A DNA stretch of 64,000 nt from Sphingobacterium tabacisoli (GCF_017908035.1 NZ_JAEQMU010000001.1:1612001-1676000); one strand, 5' to 3'. Positions 39,101 through 46,255 are shown, counted from the first letter of the stretch. Numbers and translations: made by a program. Notes: a model not told the origin generated them from the sequence alone.

Positions 39101-40894
39101 CAGCTGTATCTTTAAAAATGTAGTTGTATTATCATAAGCAACACTTTGCTCTTTAAAACCTATATATTTAATTATTAAAACTCCCTGAGATTTATCTACA
39201 GCGATACTAAATGTACCTTTTGCATCTGTCCGCACTGTCTTTTTACCATTTGTGACCGTCGCCCCTTCGATGACCGCCCCATCGGTAGCCGAGCGTACCT
39301 CTCCCTGAAGTACAAGTCCGGAATCCTCTAGTAGCTTATCCCGTTGCTGAGGGGTTTGAGCAAGCGCCCTAACCCCCAGCAGATCGGGAATACTAAACAA
39401 CACACACAATATCGTTAAAGCTAATAGCTGATAGCCTTTGGCCAATTGCATACACCACACACTTCGTACATCACCTCGTTTCTCCCTCCCGTCATGTCGA
39501 TTGTATCCGCCAGTTGGCGGAGGAATAGAGACATCTAAAAACTTTGCAAAAGAATTGACTTGTTTTAAAGCGATTTGCCGACCTCTATTTTCTTTCACGA
39601 CCACAGACTCCACTTTGTCCCCAAACTCCTCACAGAGCCCCCGAAACCCCCTTGAAATCGATCGATTCATCCAGAGGTCTTCTACAGAAAATGCTCTACC
39701 CTCCTTATGACTAGCTACTTGCGACATACGGCCATCCCTCTCCAAAGCTACCACAGACCTACTACCAGTTAGTACCTCCTTAGTACCTCTTTGGTAGCTC
39801 TCTAGTACCTCTCCAGTACCTTTACCCCCACTATTCAGTACCTTTCCCGTACCTTTACAGTACCTTTCGAGTACCTTTTCTGTATCATTTGCTACCCCCT
39901 CGTCATTGCGAATTGGAGGAACGACAACGAAGCAATCTCCCTCTCCCTCACTACGCCACTTTATTGTCTCACGCTTGGGTGTTTCTTGTATCGTTGCTAG
40001 TTCATCCTTAGTCCGTTGTAGGCTCATCCTTAGTTCATCCTTAGTTGTTTGGTAGTTCATTCCTAGTTCAACCCTAGTTATAGGCTGTGTTAAGGCTAGT
40101 TCAACCTTAGTTCGGGTACCCTCCGCTTCGACAACTCTTCGAGAGCTCTTCGACTCTTCTTCGAGACCGCTTCGAGACTGGTTCGGGACTGCTTCGAGGC
40201 TTCTTCGGGTGGTCTTCGACAAGGCTTCGACGACCCTTCGACGTACCGCCGAACAGGACCCGAACAACGGCCGAACAACAGTCGAACGTGTCTGCAACAT
40301 GGTACGACCCAATCCCGGAGCCACACCGAACCAACCTGCTACCCCACCCGAAGCGCTCTTAGTGCGTTGCCTAAGTAGTCTCCAAGTAGTCTTGAAGTAG
40401 TAACAGTGCGTTATAAGTGTAGTCCAAGACAACACATGACGACTACTTAGCCATAGGCTAGACAGTGCCAAATCCTTAATGGATCTGTGCTTTATCCGTA
40501 GCCTGTCGGTATCTTGTTCGGGACTGCTCCGTACCAGCTTCGGCGTCCGCCTATCTCCCGCCTTATGTTTCTCTACCTTTTCTCTACTGTTTACATAGGC
40601 AAACGAGAGGGAATCGATAGAGAATCTGTAGGGAATCGGTAGACATTTGCCGAACAAGGGGCGAACAAGATGCGAAGCCTGTACGAACGTCGTAAGAAGA
40701 CTTTCCCTGTCTTCGTCTTCTCTACCGTCACTGCGCACTGTTTCGTCATTGCGAACGAAGTGAAGCAATCTATCTCGAAATCTATTATTTCGTTCTATCG
40801 GGCGTCCAGAAAGGTCTTGATAACTGGATAACATGTTAACATGATAACTCTGTCGATTAGACAGTCCTCTTCCACCCCTAAAAAAATGTTTCAT
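36158..40894 (-). CDS. SusC/RagA TonB-dependent receptor with a 481-codon repeat-rich N-terminal extension
   Basis: The frame is open for 1578 codons. The SusC protein proper begins at Met482 (39451): signal peptide MQLAKGYQLLALTILCVLFS, a carboxypeptidase-regulatory-like domain, the plug with QPLIVLDGFPY and KDAAAASIWGARAGNGVIVITTKRAK, and the barrel, 1097 residues in all, a normal SusC length without STN. The first 481 residues are rich in Arg, Lys, Glu and Ser and include about 310 residues encoded by 11-bp tandem repeats, read as 11-residue repeats (for example TKVEL, TRVEL, TKDEL, TKDEL at 11-residue steps). An extension ahead of a signal peptide is very unusual. The real start may be 40894, 39451 or in between. 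Confidence 0.85.
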   Translation of the reverse strand: MKHFFRGGRGLSNRQSYHVNMLSSYQDLSGRPIERNNRFRDRLLHFVRNDETVRSDGREDEDRESLLTTFVQASHLVRPLFGKCLPIPYRFSIDSLSFAYVNSREKVEKHKAGDRRTPKLVRSSPEQDTDRLRIKHRSIKDLALSSLWLSSRHVLSWTTLITHCYYFKTTWRLLRQRTKSASGGVAGWFGVAPGLGRTMLQTRSTVVRPLFGSCSAVRRRVVEALSKTTRRSLEAVPNQSRSGLEEESKSSRRVVEAEGTRTKVELALTQPITRVELGMNYQTTKDELRMSLQRTKDELATIQETPKRETIKWRSEGEGDCFVVVPPIRNDEGVANDTEKVLERYCKGTGKVLNSGGKGTGEVLESYQRGTKEVLTGSRSVVALERDGRMSQVASHKEGRAFSVEDLWMNRSISRGFRGLCEEFGDKVESVVVKENRGRQIALKQVNSFAKFLDVSIPPPTGGYNRHDGREKRGDVRSVWCMQLAKGYQLLALTILCVLFSIPDLLGVRALAQTPQQRDKLLEDSGLVLQGEVRSATDGAVIEGATVTNGKKTVRTDAKGTFSIAVDKSQGVLIIKYIGFKEQSVAYDNTTTFLKIQLQGGSKEIEEVEVVSTGYQNIPKERATGSFEFVNNEALNQTISGNIIDRIELQVPGLLVDRNEGAPDKFLIRGRSSIYADVQPLIVLDGFPYDGEIGNINPNDIESVTVLKDAAAASIWGARAGNGVIVITTKRAKGNKPAISFNSTLGIQAKPDLSTVSQISSADYIELEKFLFDKGHYINDEEADARNNGHPPFTPVIELLQKQRDGILTEEKVVAELAKFKTYDIRKDILNELYRPGTKQQYAVSIGNKSRSGNYLFSAGYDLNRSNLIAQSDQRLSLRMNSETEIATWLTLANSLSYTNMTFRAGNNPGLNLSGQAPFALGGNKAIYPYARLRDDNGIAQVLYLDNNKRFIDESLKKGLDWSYTPLEEIHQRHTSNKISDFLINSAVLMSPFKGLNIGVRYQFEDQLTDGGTFYSPESYYARSYVNSFAQQQANGRLSFPVPRGGIRDVSYAKRKVHQGRIQVDWNKVWANSHQLVLMGGWEIRSSKTDVETDRKYGYNEEFYGMESSIDFISEFTLFNNSFLKQRIASNRSIAKYTDNFISYFSNGSYTFKERYTLTASVRKDEANLFGLNSNKKGTPLWSSGLLWKLSEEPFYHNGLVPKLGLRITYGQSGNIARDASALPVITVSGSSRTTPLSRASLDMLPNANLRWEKVNILNVGIDFALKDNRVTGSLEYFDKRSKDLMGSAPLDPTLGRSTFYGNVGEMKTTGVNANLNLLLIDRCVKWNLSTSLGTSNPIVTKYFMPVSPKGNTYLSMMDNTINPVLNSPVFGMYSFPWVGLDVAKGNPVLLFEGEESQNYDVVYGSTALEDMVFHGSIQPTVYGAVHNNVRYKALELSFALSYKTRYFFRRAALSYSELFSSWNGHGDFALRWKNPGDENSTDVPSMVYPANSYRELVYRNASNQVLKGDHLRVENVRLSASFSGVRICGSRLDRLQTFLHVQNLPLVVLKNRQGIDPYFKQMVRTGPQYALGVNVTL
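39490..39536. repeat. REP-like palindromic element
   Basis: The core TCCGCCA/TGGCGGA (39506-39521) is flanked by GTCATGTCGATTG on the left and AGGAATAGAGACATCT on the right, the build of dispersed REP-type repeats. It lies inside the leader of the SusC frame. Confidence 0.55.
39771..40703. repeat. Array of diverged 11-bp tandem repeats with changing consensus
   Basis: Strict 11-bp spacing is seen in consecutive blocks read on the plus strand: AGTACCTTTCG-like units from 39771 to about 39891; TTAGTTCATCC-like units 39997-40117; CTTCGA-headed units 40126-40246; CCGAAC-headed, then CCTAAG-headed units 40249-40402; further in-phase units 40517-40703 (including GATAGAGAATC and GCCGAACAAGG). A REP-like element interrupts the array at about 39899-39940. 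All lies within the open SusC frame. Confidence 0.88.
39899..39940. repeat. REP-like element
   Basis: The ends CGTCATTGCGAATTGGAGGA and ACGAAGCAATCTC match the common bacterial 'GTCATTGCGA...GAAGCAATC' dispersed repeat. It lies between two 11-bp repeat blocks, in frame with SusC. Confidence 0.6.
40743..40770. repeat. REP-like element
   Basis: A short version of the same repeat, CGTCATTGCGAACGAAG followed by TGAAGCAATC. In the SusC frame it reads LLHFVRNDE, a peptide often produced when such repeats are translated. Confidence 0.6.
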
Positions 40895-41515
40895 TCTTTA
40901 AGTTCATTAGTGTGACCTAATGAGGGCGGGACTGAGAGCTACTTCTATCAATAACCAACCGTACCCAATCCTTGATTAGGCCACACGGTTCAATAAAATA
41001 GTTAACTGAATATCAAGGATGTGCCAAATGAGAGTTAAAGTAATATAATCGGTTTATAATGCACACCTCAAGAAATAGGAAAGTCATAATAAATGACTAA
41101 GCTTCCGGAGCTACTCTGGCCCTTTGATAATGTTTTTTGTTCTTTGTTTTAAGCTCATACTCGTTATTGGTTAACGAGTCTTGGGCGTGTAGAATCGATA
41201 AGTGCGGGACTACATGCCGTGCCTACAGTTTAAGTTTCTGACGCCTAACGTAACACGGACTAACAGTAGGCCCACACCTATCTTAAAAAGCAAATATAGT
41301 AAAATGCCTTAAATAAGGATAGATATGGGTATTTAAACTACTGCCTTGCGTTACGGCGTCAGAATATGTAGGCGCAAGACTCTGGATTTAAACACCAAAA
41401 TTCTTAAGAAAACAACTATTATTTTCTTTCTATACCAAAGATAAGTATTAGCACTGAATAAATGAAATTATATACGAGAAAAATGATATAAAGAAATATT
41501 CATGTACTTGATAAC
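40895..41515. other. Intergenic region with inverted repeats
   Basis: About 620 bp without a gene, between the divergent SusC leader and the XRE-like gene. It holds an ATCCTTGAT/ATCAAGGAT inverted repeat (40968-40976 with 41012-41020) and a larger imperfect palindrome at 41176-41382. Promoters for both sides must lie here; I cannot place them. Confidence 0.55.
41176..41382. repeat. Large imperfect palindrome
   Basis: Left-arm segments GAGTCTTGGGCG (41176), TTCTGACGCCTAACGTAA (about 41236) and CCTATCTT pair with right-arm AAGGATAG, TTGCGTTACGGCGTCAGAA (about 41345) and GCGCAAGACTC (41372-41382). It could be a MITE-like element, a structured RNA or a recombination site. Confidence 0.5.
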
Positions 41516-42076
41516 ATGGATGCAACTAATATCGAATATTTGTCACCTCTCGATCTTTATATTATAATTAAAGTCAAATTTTATCGTCTTGAACTTGGAA
41601 TTCCTCCAAAAGAGCTTTCTAGCCACTTAGATAGAAATAAAAACTACATTGGGAATATTGAGAGTAGCGCACATAACGGAAAGTATAATGATTCAGTCTT
41701 AAATGATATTGCAGCGTACTTCACACAAAAAGCAAAAGAGCGTAAATCTACAAGCAAAGTTGAATTCTCGATTCACGACTTCTATCCCACTGACATCCTT
41801 AGTGACAACAGAGTTATCAAGGATATACCACATATCCTCAGCGAATCTGGTCCTACAGGAACACTAAACTCTCTCATCGAATCAACAGACTTTTTCAAAA
41901 CAAAAAAAACTCTAAAAGAGATTGTTAAAAAAGCAAACGAAGTTCAAAATCAAACTTGGAAAGGTAGTAATTTTACTCAACCATTGGAAAATGCTGTAAA
42001 AAGCGAACGCCTTACTTTAACGATTATTGATGGTCTTAATAGCTATACACTAACCAAAAACAAAAAAAAGGATTAG
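41516..42076 (+). CDS. XRE-like helix-turn-helix protein (paralogue 1)
   Basis: 186 residues. An HTH-like segment lies at about 10-60 (IKVKFYRLELGIPPKELSSHLDRNKNYIGNIES). The C-terminal half is Lys-rich and ends PLENAVKSERLTLTIIDGLN. It is the first of two tandem genes (28 bp apart) whose N-terminal and C-terminal halves resemble each other, and is AT-rich compared with the SusCD loci, suggesting recent transfer. A regulator or antitoxin-like role is possible; the family is not recognised. Confidence 0.6.
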   Translation: MDATNIEYLSPLDLYIIIKVKFYRLELGIPPKELSSHLDRNKNYIGNIESSAHNGKYNDSVLNDIAAYFTQKAKERKSTSKVEFSIHDFYPTDILSDNRVIKDIPHILSESGPTGTLNSLIESTDFFKTKKTLKEIVKKANEVQNQTWKGSNFTQPLENAVKSERLTLTIIDGLNSYTLTKNKKKD

Positions 42077-42104
42077 TATATTTGCCCAAGCAGTTGCCAA
42101 TATT

Positions 42105-42749
42105 ATGAAATCCAGATTCAGTGAAGTAGAGAAACATGAAATGCCAATGGTAGAGATTGAGAAAATGCTCAATGTCTTTTTACTTAGAACAGCCAAAGGT
42201 TATAGCCAATATGAGTTGTCTTTTCTACTAGGTCAGGAAGATTTTTATGTTCGGAAAATTGAGGATATAAACCATACCCTTGAGTATAAAATCGAAAAGT
42301 CAAATATATTAAGGCAGATTTTCAATTGCGGATTTCCAGCCATAGTCCCAAATACCAATATCTCTCCAAGGTATACAATTAAGATCTTTGAACTCAAGAA
42401 TGAAACGGAGCACATCACATACAAATCTGAAAAAGTATTTGCCGACGGCACTATAGAGGAAATTGCAATATTTGGTACAGAAGACAAGGAGCTGCTGCTG
42501 CCATCGGCAAGTACAGTCACCGAAGAAGAAGTCACGGCGTGGGTATTAGCAAAATGCCAGACAGACTATTTCAACACATCCAGAACAGCCCTCCAAATAC
42601 TCAAGGACTACGAAGCAGAACTAGAACAGCCAATCCGTCCCCTATTCCTCGTCAACGCCCTAAAATCCTGCAACGGCACGAAAGGAATGCCAAAGATCAA
42701 CAAGAAGAAGGATGACAATGCGAGGTTTGTTTATTGGACCAATGGTTGA
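42105..42749 (+). CDS. XRE-like helix-turn-helix protein (paralogue 2)
   Basis: 214 residues. An HTH-like segment lies at about 18-60 (LNVFLLRTAKGYSQYELSFLLGQEDFYVRKIED). A middle beta-rich stretch (YTIKIFELKNETEHITYKSEKVFADGT) leads to a C-terminal domain IRPLFLVNALKSCNGTKGMPKIN. It follows paralogue 1 by 28 bp and ends before a terminator at 42847. The pair probably forms one transcript. Target and role unknown. Confidence 0.62.
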   Translation: MKSRFSEVEKHEMPMVEIEKMLNVFLLRTAKGYSQYELSFLLGQEDFYVRKIEDINHTLEYKIEKSNILRQIFNCGFPAIVPNTNISPRYTIKIFELKNETEHITYKSEKVFADGTIEEIAIFGTEDKELLLPSASTVTEEEVTAWVLAKCQTDYFNTSRTALQILKDYEAELEQPIRPLFLVNALKSCNGTKGMPKINKKKDDNARFVYWTNG

Positions 42750-42846
42750 CGTCCAAATTATATATCAAACAACTACTAGACTTACCTATTTTACCACCAA
42801 GCATATTTGTGTGCCCCTTCGCAAACTATTGCTATGATACAGAAAA

Positions 42847-42885
42847 AAAGCTACCCCAAAGTACATTCAGAGTAGCTTTCAATGT
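42847..42885. terminator. Probable Rho-independent terminator
   Basis: An 8-bp stem AAAGCTAC/GTAGCTTT with a 17-nt loop lies between the XRE pair and the convergent lipoprotein genes. The loop is long, so this is less certain than the others. Confidence 0.6.
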
Positions 42886-42974
42886 AATACACTAAACTTT
42901 GTTATAGATAATTATCGAATGTATTTGTATTATTTTTGTTCGTTTATTTTACCGTCATGAGTACTTCTGAAAAT

Positions 42975-43403
42975 TTAATAAGACATAAAAACACGGATTC
43001 CGCCTTTATTCATAGTTGTAAATGATATTATCTTGTTTTCCTCAGTAAGTATATGGAAATCAATTCTGGTTTTATCTTTTTGAGATATAGTATAGATTTC
43101 TCCATCTTTCACATCTTCATAAAAATATTTTGATGTGTCACTGATTCGTGTGATTACTAAATCACTAAGAGGTACTTTCTTTAGATATTGCTGCAGCGAG
43201 TTCAACTGTATATCGAGAAATTCATTACGTTGTTGAATGAGAGTATCTCCAGTTATTAATTGATATTTATCCCTGATAGCTCCAAAGTTATTACATTCTT
43301 TTACATCAGACAAAAATCCTTTAATGAGCCCCTTATGTCCTTGATAAGAACAGTTAACACTCACAATTAAAATGGAAAGTAAAAATAATATTGTACGATT
43401 CAT
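42975..43403 (-). CDS. Small lipoprotein, possible partner of the papain-like lipoprotein
   Basis: 142 residues from the ATG at 43403; the frame is open further upstream, but only this start gives the lipoprotein signal MNRTILFLLSILIVSVNC. The mature part is polar, with LNSLQQYLKKVPLSDLVITRISDTS and a C-terminal beta-rich HILTEENKIISFTTMNKGGIRVF. It lies 10 bp after the stop of the larger lipoprotein gene. Size, location and order would suit a periplasmic immunity or accessory protein; this is inference. Confidence 0.62.
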   Translation of the reverse strand: MNRTILFLLSILIVSVNCSYQGHKGLIKGFLSDVKECNNFGAIRDKYQLITGDTLIQQRNEFLDIQLNSLQQYLKKVPLSDLVITRISDTSKYFYEDVKDGEIYTISQKDKTRIDFHILTEENKIISFTTMNKGGIRVFMSY

Positions 43404-43413
43404 GATGACTATT

Positions 43414-44826
43414 TTAGTTTGAGTTACTAGTTGAGACAAAAGTACTTCCAGATCTCGGGGTCCTAAATGAATGTCCTCTTGAGGGAGGTCTAAAGGTTCT
43501 AAGATCTTGACCAAGATCTCCTGGATTAAATCCACCTCCTCCTGGCCAACGACCTGATGTGCTAGGTAAATTTAGCCCACCCGCCTTTGCTACATCTATA
43601 GCAAAAGTTGTACAATTGTACGAGTCTAGGTTATACAACGTATTATATGAACTTATAGTATTCAATACGTTCACTGTATTCGTCGCTGGGACATTAAATG
43701 AAAAAGATACACTTGCGGCATGCCCTGAGTCATCTACCAATACACTAGGAGATGTATTTTTGGTAAATGGATTTACACTACTTGACGGGTAGAATCCAAC
43801 TACTCTAGTAACGTTCCCCTGATTTAAAGCTACCCATGTATGACCAACATTTGGGTCCGTTGGAAAACCAGACCAAGTATCTCTAGAGTTATATTTTGGT
43901 TGTTCAACATAAATTGTTAAATAAATCCCCTGATTTCTGTTGAAGACGCTTAGATATGATTTTATATCAGTAATAATATCTCCTGGGGCTTCCTCTAGTA
44001 AATTGAGCGATACATCAGCAGCCCATTCAGAGCTTGGCGTCCAAGTACCTGTACCGCTTCCCCCACCATTATCTCCTCCTGGCGGTGTCGGATCATCATT
44101 GCACACTATGTCAATTATAGAAGCACGCTGACTCCATGCGGCTGAATAATCACACGGGCTCGACGACGCTGGAACATTGCACGTCCCATACGGGCTAGTT
44201 GCGAGGTACAAAGTGCCTTGGCAATCCGTATACCAATCGCAGGTTACTATAGTAATGCAGCTTTGTGACCTAGAAGTAGATGTTAGTTTACTTATTCTAT
44301 TGGCTTGATTATTTTTATCAGATAGCACAGTCCCATCCTTGTAGACAAACAGAGAGGTGTGATTTGTAATTAAATCTTTGAGTTTTAATGTTCCATTTTT
44401 TAGAAACTGACTTTCAATATTACTGTCTATAACAAGAAATTTTCCAATAAAAACTCTATCTGTATTAGAGAACAGCAAAAATGGTATGCTGTTTATCGTC
44501 GTTACTTCTCTCCTTTCTTTACCATCGTCAACTACAGGTTTTACTCTCACTAAAAAGTAAGTTGTTGAGTCATCTATAATTTCTTGTTTTACTGAGCTCC
44601 AGTCTGGCTCGTAATTTATAGAACTCCCCTCCTTGAAATCTTCTTTTGTTTTTTCCTTAATATTCTTTTTTAGATAAATTTTTTGCAACTCTGTTATTCC
44701 AATAGAATGATTTGTTTGCATTTCTAGCTTTGGAACTATGTCATCGTTCTTACAGGACGCTTGAATCAATAATAATAGTAAAATTAACCAAGCAGGAATA
44801 AATCTGATAGTTTTGTTTGTTCTCAT
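43414..44826 (-). CDS. Lipoprotein with papain-like (NlpC/P60-superfamily-like) domain
   Basis: 470 residues. The lipoprotein signal ends at Cys25 (WLILLLLLIQASC). Residues 30-180 form a domain of unknown type; a Cys-rich segment (Cys190, 196, 202, 216, 225, 242) and a Gly/Pro linker (245-262) follow. The C-terminal domain (about 265-445) has PNVGHTWVAL (His329) and YNCTTFAIDVAKAGG (Cys405), a His-then-Cys order like circularly permuted NlpC/P60/papain-like domains. It may hydrolyse peptides or amides at the cell surface or act as a toxin. AT-rich, accessory-looking. Confidence 0.65.
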   Translation of the reverse strand: MRTNKTIRFIPAWLILLLLLIQASCKNDDIVPKLEMQTNHSIGITELQKIYLKKNIKEKTKEDFKEGSSINYEPDWSSVKQEIIDDSTTYFLVRVKPVVDDGKERREVTTINSIPFLLFSNTDRVFIGKFLVIDSNIESQFLKNGTLKLKDLITNHTSLFVYKDGTVLSDKNNQANRISKLTSTSRSQSCITIVTCDWYTDCQGTLYLATSPYGTCNVPASSSPCDYSAAWSQRASIIDIVCNDDPTPPGGDNGGGSGTGTWTPSSEWAADVSLNLLEEAPGDIITDIKSYLSVFNRNQGIYLTIYVEQPKYNSRDTWSGFPTDPNVGHTWVALNQGNVTRVVGFYPSSSVNPFTKNTSPSVLVDDSGHAASVSFSFNVPATNTVNVLNTISSYNTLYNLDSYNCTTFAIDVAKAGGLNLPSTSGRWPGGGGFNPGDLGQDLRTFRPPSRGHSFRTPRSGSTFVSTSNSN

Positions 44827-45461
44827 GTTTGTTTATTTAAGTTTACCAAATTAACCAACAATAGATTACCCAACAATTAATTTAAAATTACCTTTTAGCT
44901 AAATAATGATATTATTCTTTAAGAACTATGAGTCCTGAAAAAAGGAATTTTTTATATAGATATGTTACACCATAAATTATCAATAATGCCTATCCTAAAA
45001 ATTATAACTATAAATAATCAATTGAGACTGAGAGGTTATACGCCTAACGTTTTCCGAAAATATTAGTGATAAAAATAGCATTTTCGCTAAACTGTTCTGA
45101 ACAAATCTAAAAACCTGATTGAGGAGTGATTAAACAAAGAAAAAGGTATGTTTGTATCATTATAAGAACCCCACGCGAACCGAACGCTTAAAGAATTGAG
45201 TATTCATGCAATAAAAAAGCAAAAAATTGAAAAGGCAACTAATTAAACGACTGAATTACTATTATCCAATGCATTTAAAAACCGAGGCTCCTACCCTTTT
45301 GATTAGGTAGAGGCCTCGGTTTTTTATTGTGGAATGCTAAATAGCTCCTTAGTTTTTAATTGAGCCTGATATTTATCGGTTCTGAGGATATAAAGCTAAC
45401 ATAGAGAGGTGAAGCTAACTTACCTCCAATTTTATTAACAGAAAATCACTCTCTAATACCA
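44827..45461. other. AT-rich region without genes
   Basis: 635 bp. The only clear features are an 11-mer ACGCCTAACGT at 45040-45050, also found at 41241-41251, a small CGAAAAT/ATTTTCG hairpin (about 45054-45094), and the terminator at 45277. No supported coding frame. Confidence 0.5.
45277..45326. terminator. Strong Rho-independent terminator without an obvious upstream gene
   Basis: A long stem (AAAACCGAGGC with GGCCTCGGTTTT, then CTACC/GGTAG) with a T-run on the plus strand. On the minus strand it lies downstream of the truncated oxidoreductase at 45462; on the plus strand no gene precedes it. Confidence 0.8.
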
Positions 45462-45719
45462 TTAATATCCGATTGTAAAACGCTGTTTGTGGTGATTCTG
45501 CTCTTCAAACTCATCTATCATTGCTTTTGCATAATCTTCTACCGAAATATTGCTTTCTCCTTTTTCATCCACAATCAAATCATCAATTCCCAAGCGATAA
45601 TTACCGGTTCTTTCACCTGGAGCCAAATTACCTGCAGGCGAGAAAAAAAAACAATCAATATCTTCCTCATTCAATAAATGATTCGTGTAGAAATCAGCTA
45701 ATGACTTTACACCAGCCAT
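45462..45719 (-). pseudogene. C-terminal fragment of an NAD(P)H-binding (YwnB/NADH-flavin reductase-like) protein
   Basis: 85 residues match only the end of the COG2910-type short-chain family: FFFSPAGNLAPGERTGNYRLG, DDLIVDEKGESNISVEDYAKAMIDE and a final RFTIGY are typical of that C-terminus. The Rossmann GATG half is absent; family members are about 210 residues. The DNA upstream belongs to an unrelated membrane-protein gene, so the 5' part was lost. Confidence 0.75.
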
Positions 45720-45772
45720 AATTTCATCTGGATTTCCATTATAAAATGGACATTACTTACTTAAATTCTTAA

Positions 45773-46255
45773 TTAACTTGCCTCTTCTTCGTTGCTTTTT
45801 CTATAGATAGTATCTGTATAATGGAGGAATAAGTTCATTAGAAACATCATTGCTATGAAGGTAACAGTATATTGAAAAAGCATCTGGCTATAGGAAGGGA
45901 GAAATAAGGGGGTGTAAGTTATAGCCATCAAAAACATCCAAAACAATGATATCCCTGTTAAAACAAGAAACTTTTTCCAAAAACTAAAGACAATCGATTT
46001 TCTAATAGCAATATATTTAATAATTTCAAAGGGAAACAATATAAGAACAGTGAAAATTAAAGGCACTAAAGGATAATTTAAGCTTTTCTGAACTGCAGCC
46101 AATAAGAAACTAGCAAAGTCAGGATAAACCAAATAATTCAACTGATAATCGCGATCTAAAAAATTACTTAGGTAACGTAAAGAGTACACTATTGGAAAAA
46201 CAACGAAACCTGCTACTAAGTTTATAAAAATTCGTTTTAACATAATTGATAGCAT
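45773..46255 (-). CDS. Four-helix membrane protein, function unknown
   Basis: 160 residues with four hydrophobic segments (INLVAGFVVFPIVYSL, YPLVPLIFTVLILFPFEII, FLVLTGISLFWMFLMAITYT, FQYTVTFIAMMFLMNLFL). The start overlaps the preceding frame's stop by one base (TAATG). Very AT-rich. It follows an interrupted ORF that might be the end of a toxin-like protein, so an immunity role is possible, but no family is recognised. Confidence 0.6.
   Translation of the reverse strand: MLSIMLKRIFINLVAGFVVFPIVYSLRYLSNFLDRDYQLNYLVYPDFASFLLAAVQKSLNYPLVPLIFTVLILFPFEIIKYIAIRKSIVFSFWKKFLVLTGISLFWMFLMAITYTPLFLPSYSQMLFQYTVTFIAMMFLMNLFLHYTDTIYRKSNEEEAS

Noticed and set aside
40096-40334. Two further minus-strand frames of about 75 codons inside the SusC leader
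   Set aside because: They are the other two phases of the same 11-bp repeats and end in stops; only the SusC frame is open throughout.
39771-40703. CRISPR array
   Set aside because: The units are only 11 bp, contiguous and diverged, with no spacers of constant length and no cas genes nearby.
40909-40995. Possible tRNA
   Set aside because: GGTTCAATAAAA resembles a T-loop, but there is no matching acceptor stem or anticodon arm.
41236-41363. Integron attC site
   Set aside because: GCCTAAC fits one R-box, but the opposite box reads GTTACGGC with an inserted base, and no integron integrase or further regular sites are seen. Kept only as an inverted repeat.
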